Positions 5,727 to 6,131 of a stretch of 6,131 bases of DNA are shown here, one piece after another. Location of the stretch: the NCBI GenBank assembly GCA_050116035.1, contig JASFPJ010000213.1, positions 1 through 6,131 on the forward strand. Direction: 5' to 3'. Under the pieces are notes generated by a model that was not told where the DNA came from, did no database searches, and saw only the letters and a program-made list of their open reading frames with translations. The position numbers and the translations under genes are program-made. The stretch's first letter is position 1. Each line of letters starts with the position of its first letter. Source of the stretch: SOIA01 sp050116035 (GTDB taxonomy: Bacteria; Acidobacteriota; Aminicenantia; Aminicenantales; Aminicenantaceae).

Positions 5727-6131
5727 TTACTCTTCACAGGGTTTTATTTCTTCAATTTTTAAGTCTTCTTTTTTCCTCTTTGCCTTGGCTTTGAATACAT
5801 CGACATCATATTTTGGAGGAGAAGACTGCAATACGTAAAACCTCTTTTTCCCGTCAATTTCCTGAACAAGAAAATCGTTTGCTTTATATACGTTTTGAAA
5901 ATCCTTCCAGTAAGTGACAGCCACTTTTCCCTCTTTGTCAATTTCCAGTATCTCCAGGCGCGGATAATGACTCAAGAGATAAACCCTGTCATTAAATGCC
6001 TCTATATCCACAATCACATCCATGTATCCCACACGGTCGGACTTATCAGCAATACCTTGTCCAATTTTTTTCAGATTATATTTTTCTTTGGCTTCCATAA
6101 TCTGGTTTTCAATCTTGAATTCAGCAAGAAG
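5727..6131 (-). CDS. Hypothetical propeller-like protein, C-terminal part only (gene 6)
   Basis: The last 134 residues of a gene that enters from the right edge and ends with TAA at 5727. An ATG at 6098 has no ribosome site and the frame stays open through all 11 codons to the edge, so it is treated as internal. The sequence contains a blade-like strand pattern (DIEAFNDRVYLLS, then LEILEIDKEGKVAVTYW), a second one around KKRFYVLQSS, and a highly charged tail (KAKAKRKKEDLKIEE) ending in KPCEE. It has neither the YxMKWE ending of type B nor the type A ending, and the GPGE signature would lie outside the window. It may be another propeller lipoprotein or only a loosely similar exported protein. 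It ends 54 nt before the -35 box of gene 5, on the same strand. Confidence 0.75.
   Translation of the reverse strand, partial: LLAEFKIENQIMEAKEKYNLKKIGQGIADKSDRVGYMDVIVDIEAFNDRVYLLSHYPRLEILEIDKEGKVAVTYWKDFQNVYKANDFLVQEIDGKKRFYVLQSSPPKYDVDVFKAKAKRKKEDLKIEEIKPCEE

Noticed and set aside
5727..6098. Gene 6 as a complete 123-residue protein starting at 6098.
   Set aside because: No ribosome site precedes that ATG, no signal peptide follows, and the frame is open to the window edge.
1..6131. Defence, retron, CRISPR or toxin-antitoxin system.
   Set aside because: No nuclease, reverse transcriptase, repeat-spacer pattern or small gene pair is visible; all coding content is propeller-like exported protein.

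Overview
The window is one stretch of a tandem array of exported beta-propeller lipoprotein genes, all on the minus strand. It holds four complete genes (723-1871, 1904-3067, 3159-4313, 4443-5624) and two that run off the edges (1-632 and 5727-6131). Five of the six share one plan: a short signal peptide ending in Cys, a conserved segment around V-[DN]-G-V-x-[VI]-[VI]-x-N, then NHL-like propeller blades carrying the signature G-R-x-G-[QR]-G-P-G-E. NCBI usually names this family '6-bladed beta-propeller protein'. No enzyme, transporter, RNA gene, CRISPR array or mobile element is visible, and no gap without a gene exceeds about 130 bp.

Organism: AT-leaning DNA, strong GGAGG-type ribosome sites, sigma70-like promoters (TTGAAA-17-TAGAAT, not the Bacteroidetes -33/-7 type) and lipoprotein signals point to a bacterium, probably diderm. 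Arrays of such paralogs starting 'WKGTIEEVDGVTVV' recall Candidatus Aminicenantes or relatives. This is recognition from memory, not a search, and is moderate to low confidence.

Layout in transcription order (right to left): gene 6 (partial, unrelated C-terminus), gene 5 (type A), gene 4 (type B), gene 3 (type A), gene 2 (type B), gene 1 (type A, partial). Type A has a WKGTIEEV-like N-terminus. Type B has IERY-x-E-x-GVEVIVNHLEPY and ends in YxMKWE. The strict alternation suggests duplication of an A-B pair.

Genes 3, 4 and 5 each carry their own copy of a conserved upstream module with -35 TTGAAA, a 17-nt spacer, -10 TAGAAT and a ribosome site immediately after. Gene 2 lies 32 nt behind gene 3 and lacks the module, so it is probably read with gene 3. 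Gene 1 has a shortened version. In genes 3 and 5 the longest reading frame begins at a TTG that is actually the -35 box; the true starts are the ATGs at 3067 and 5624. The proteins probably sit on the cell surface or in the periplasm as binding or scaffold modules. Their ligands cannot be told from sequence.
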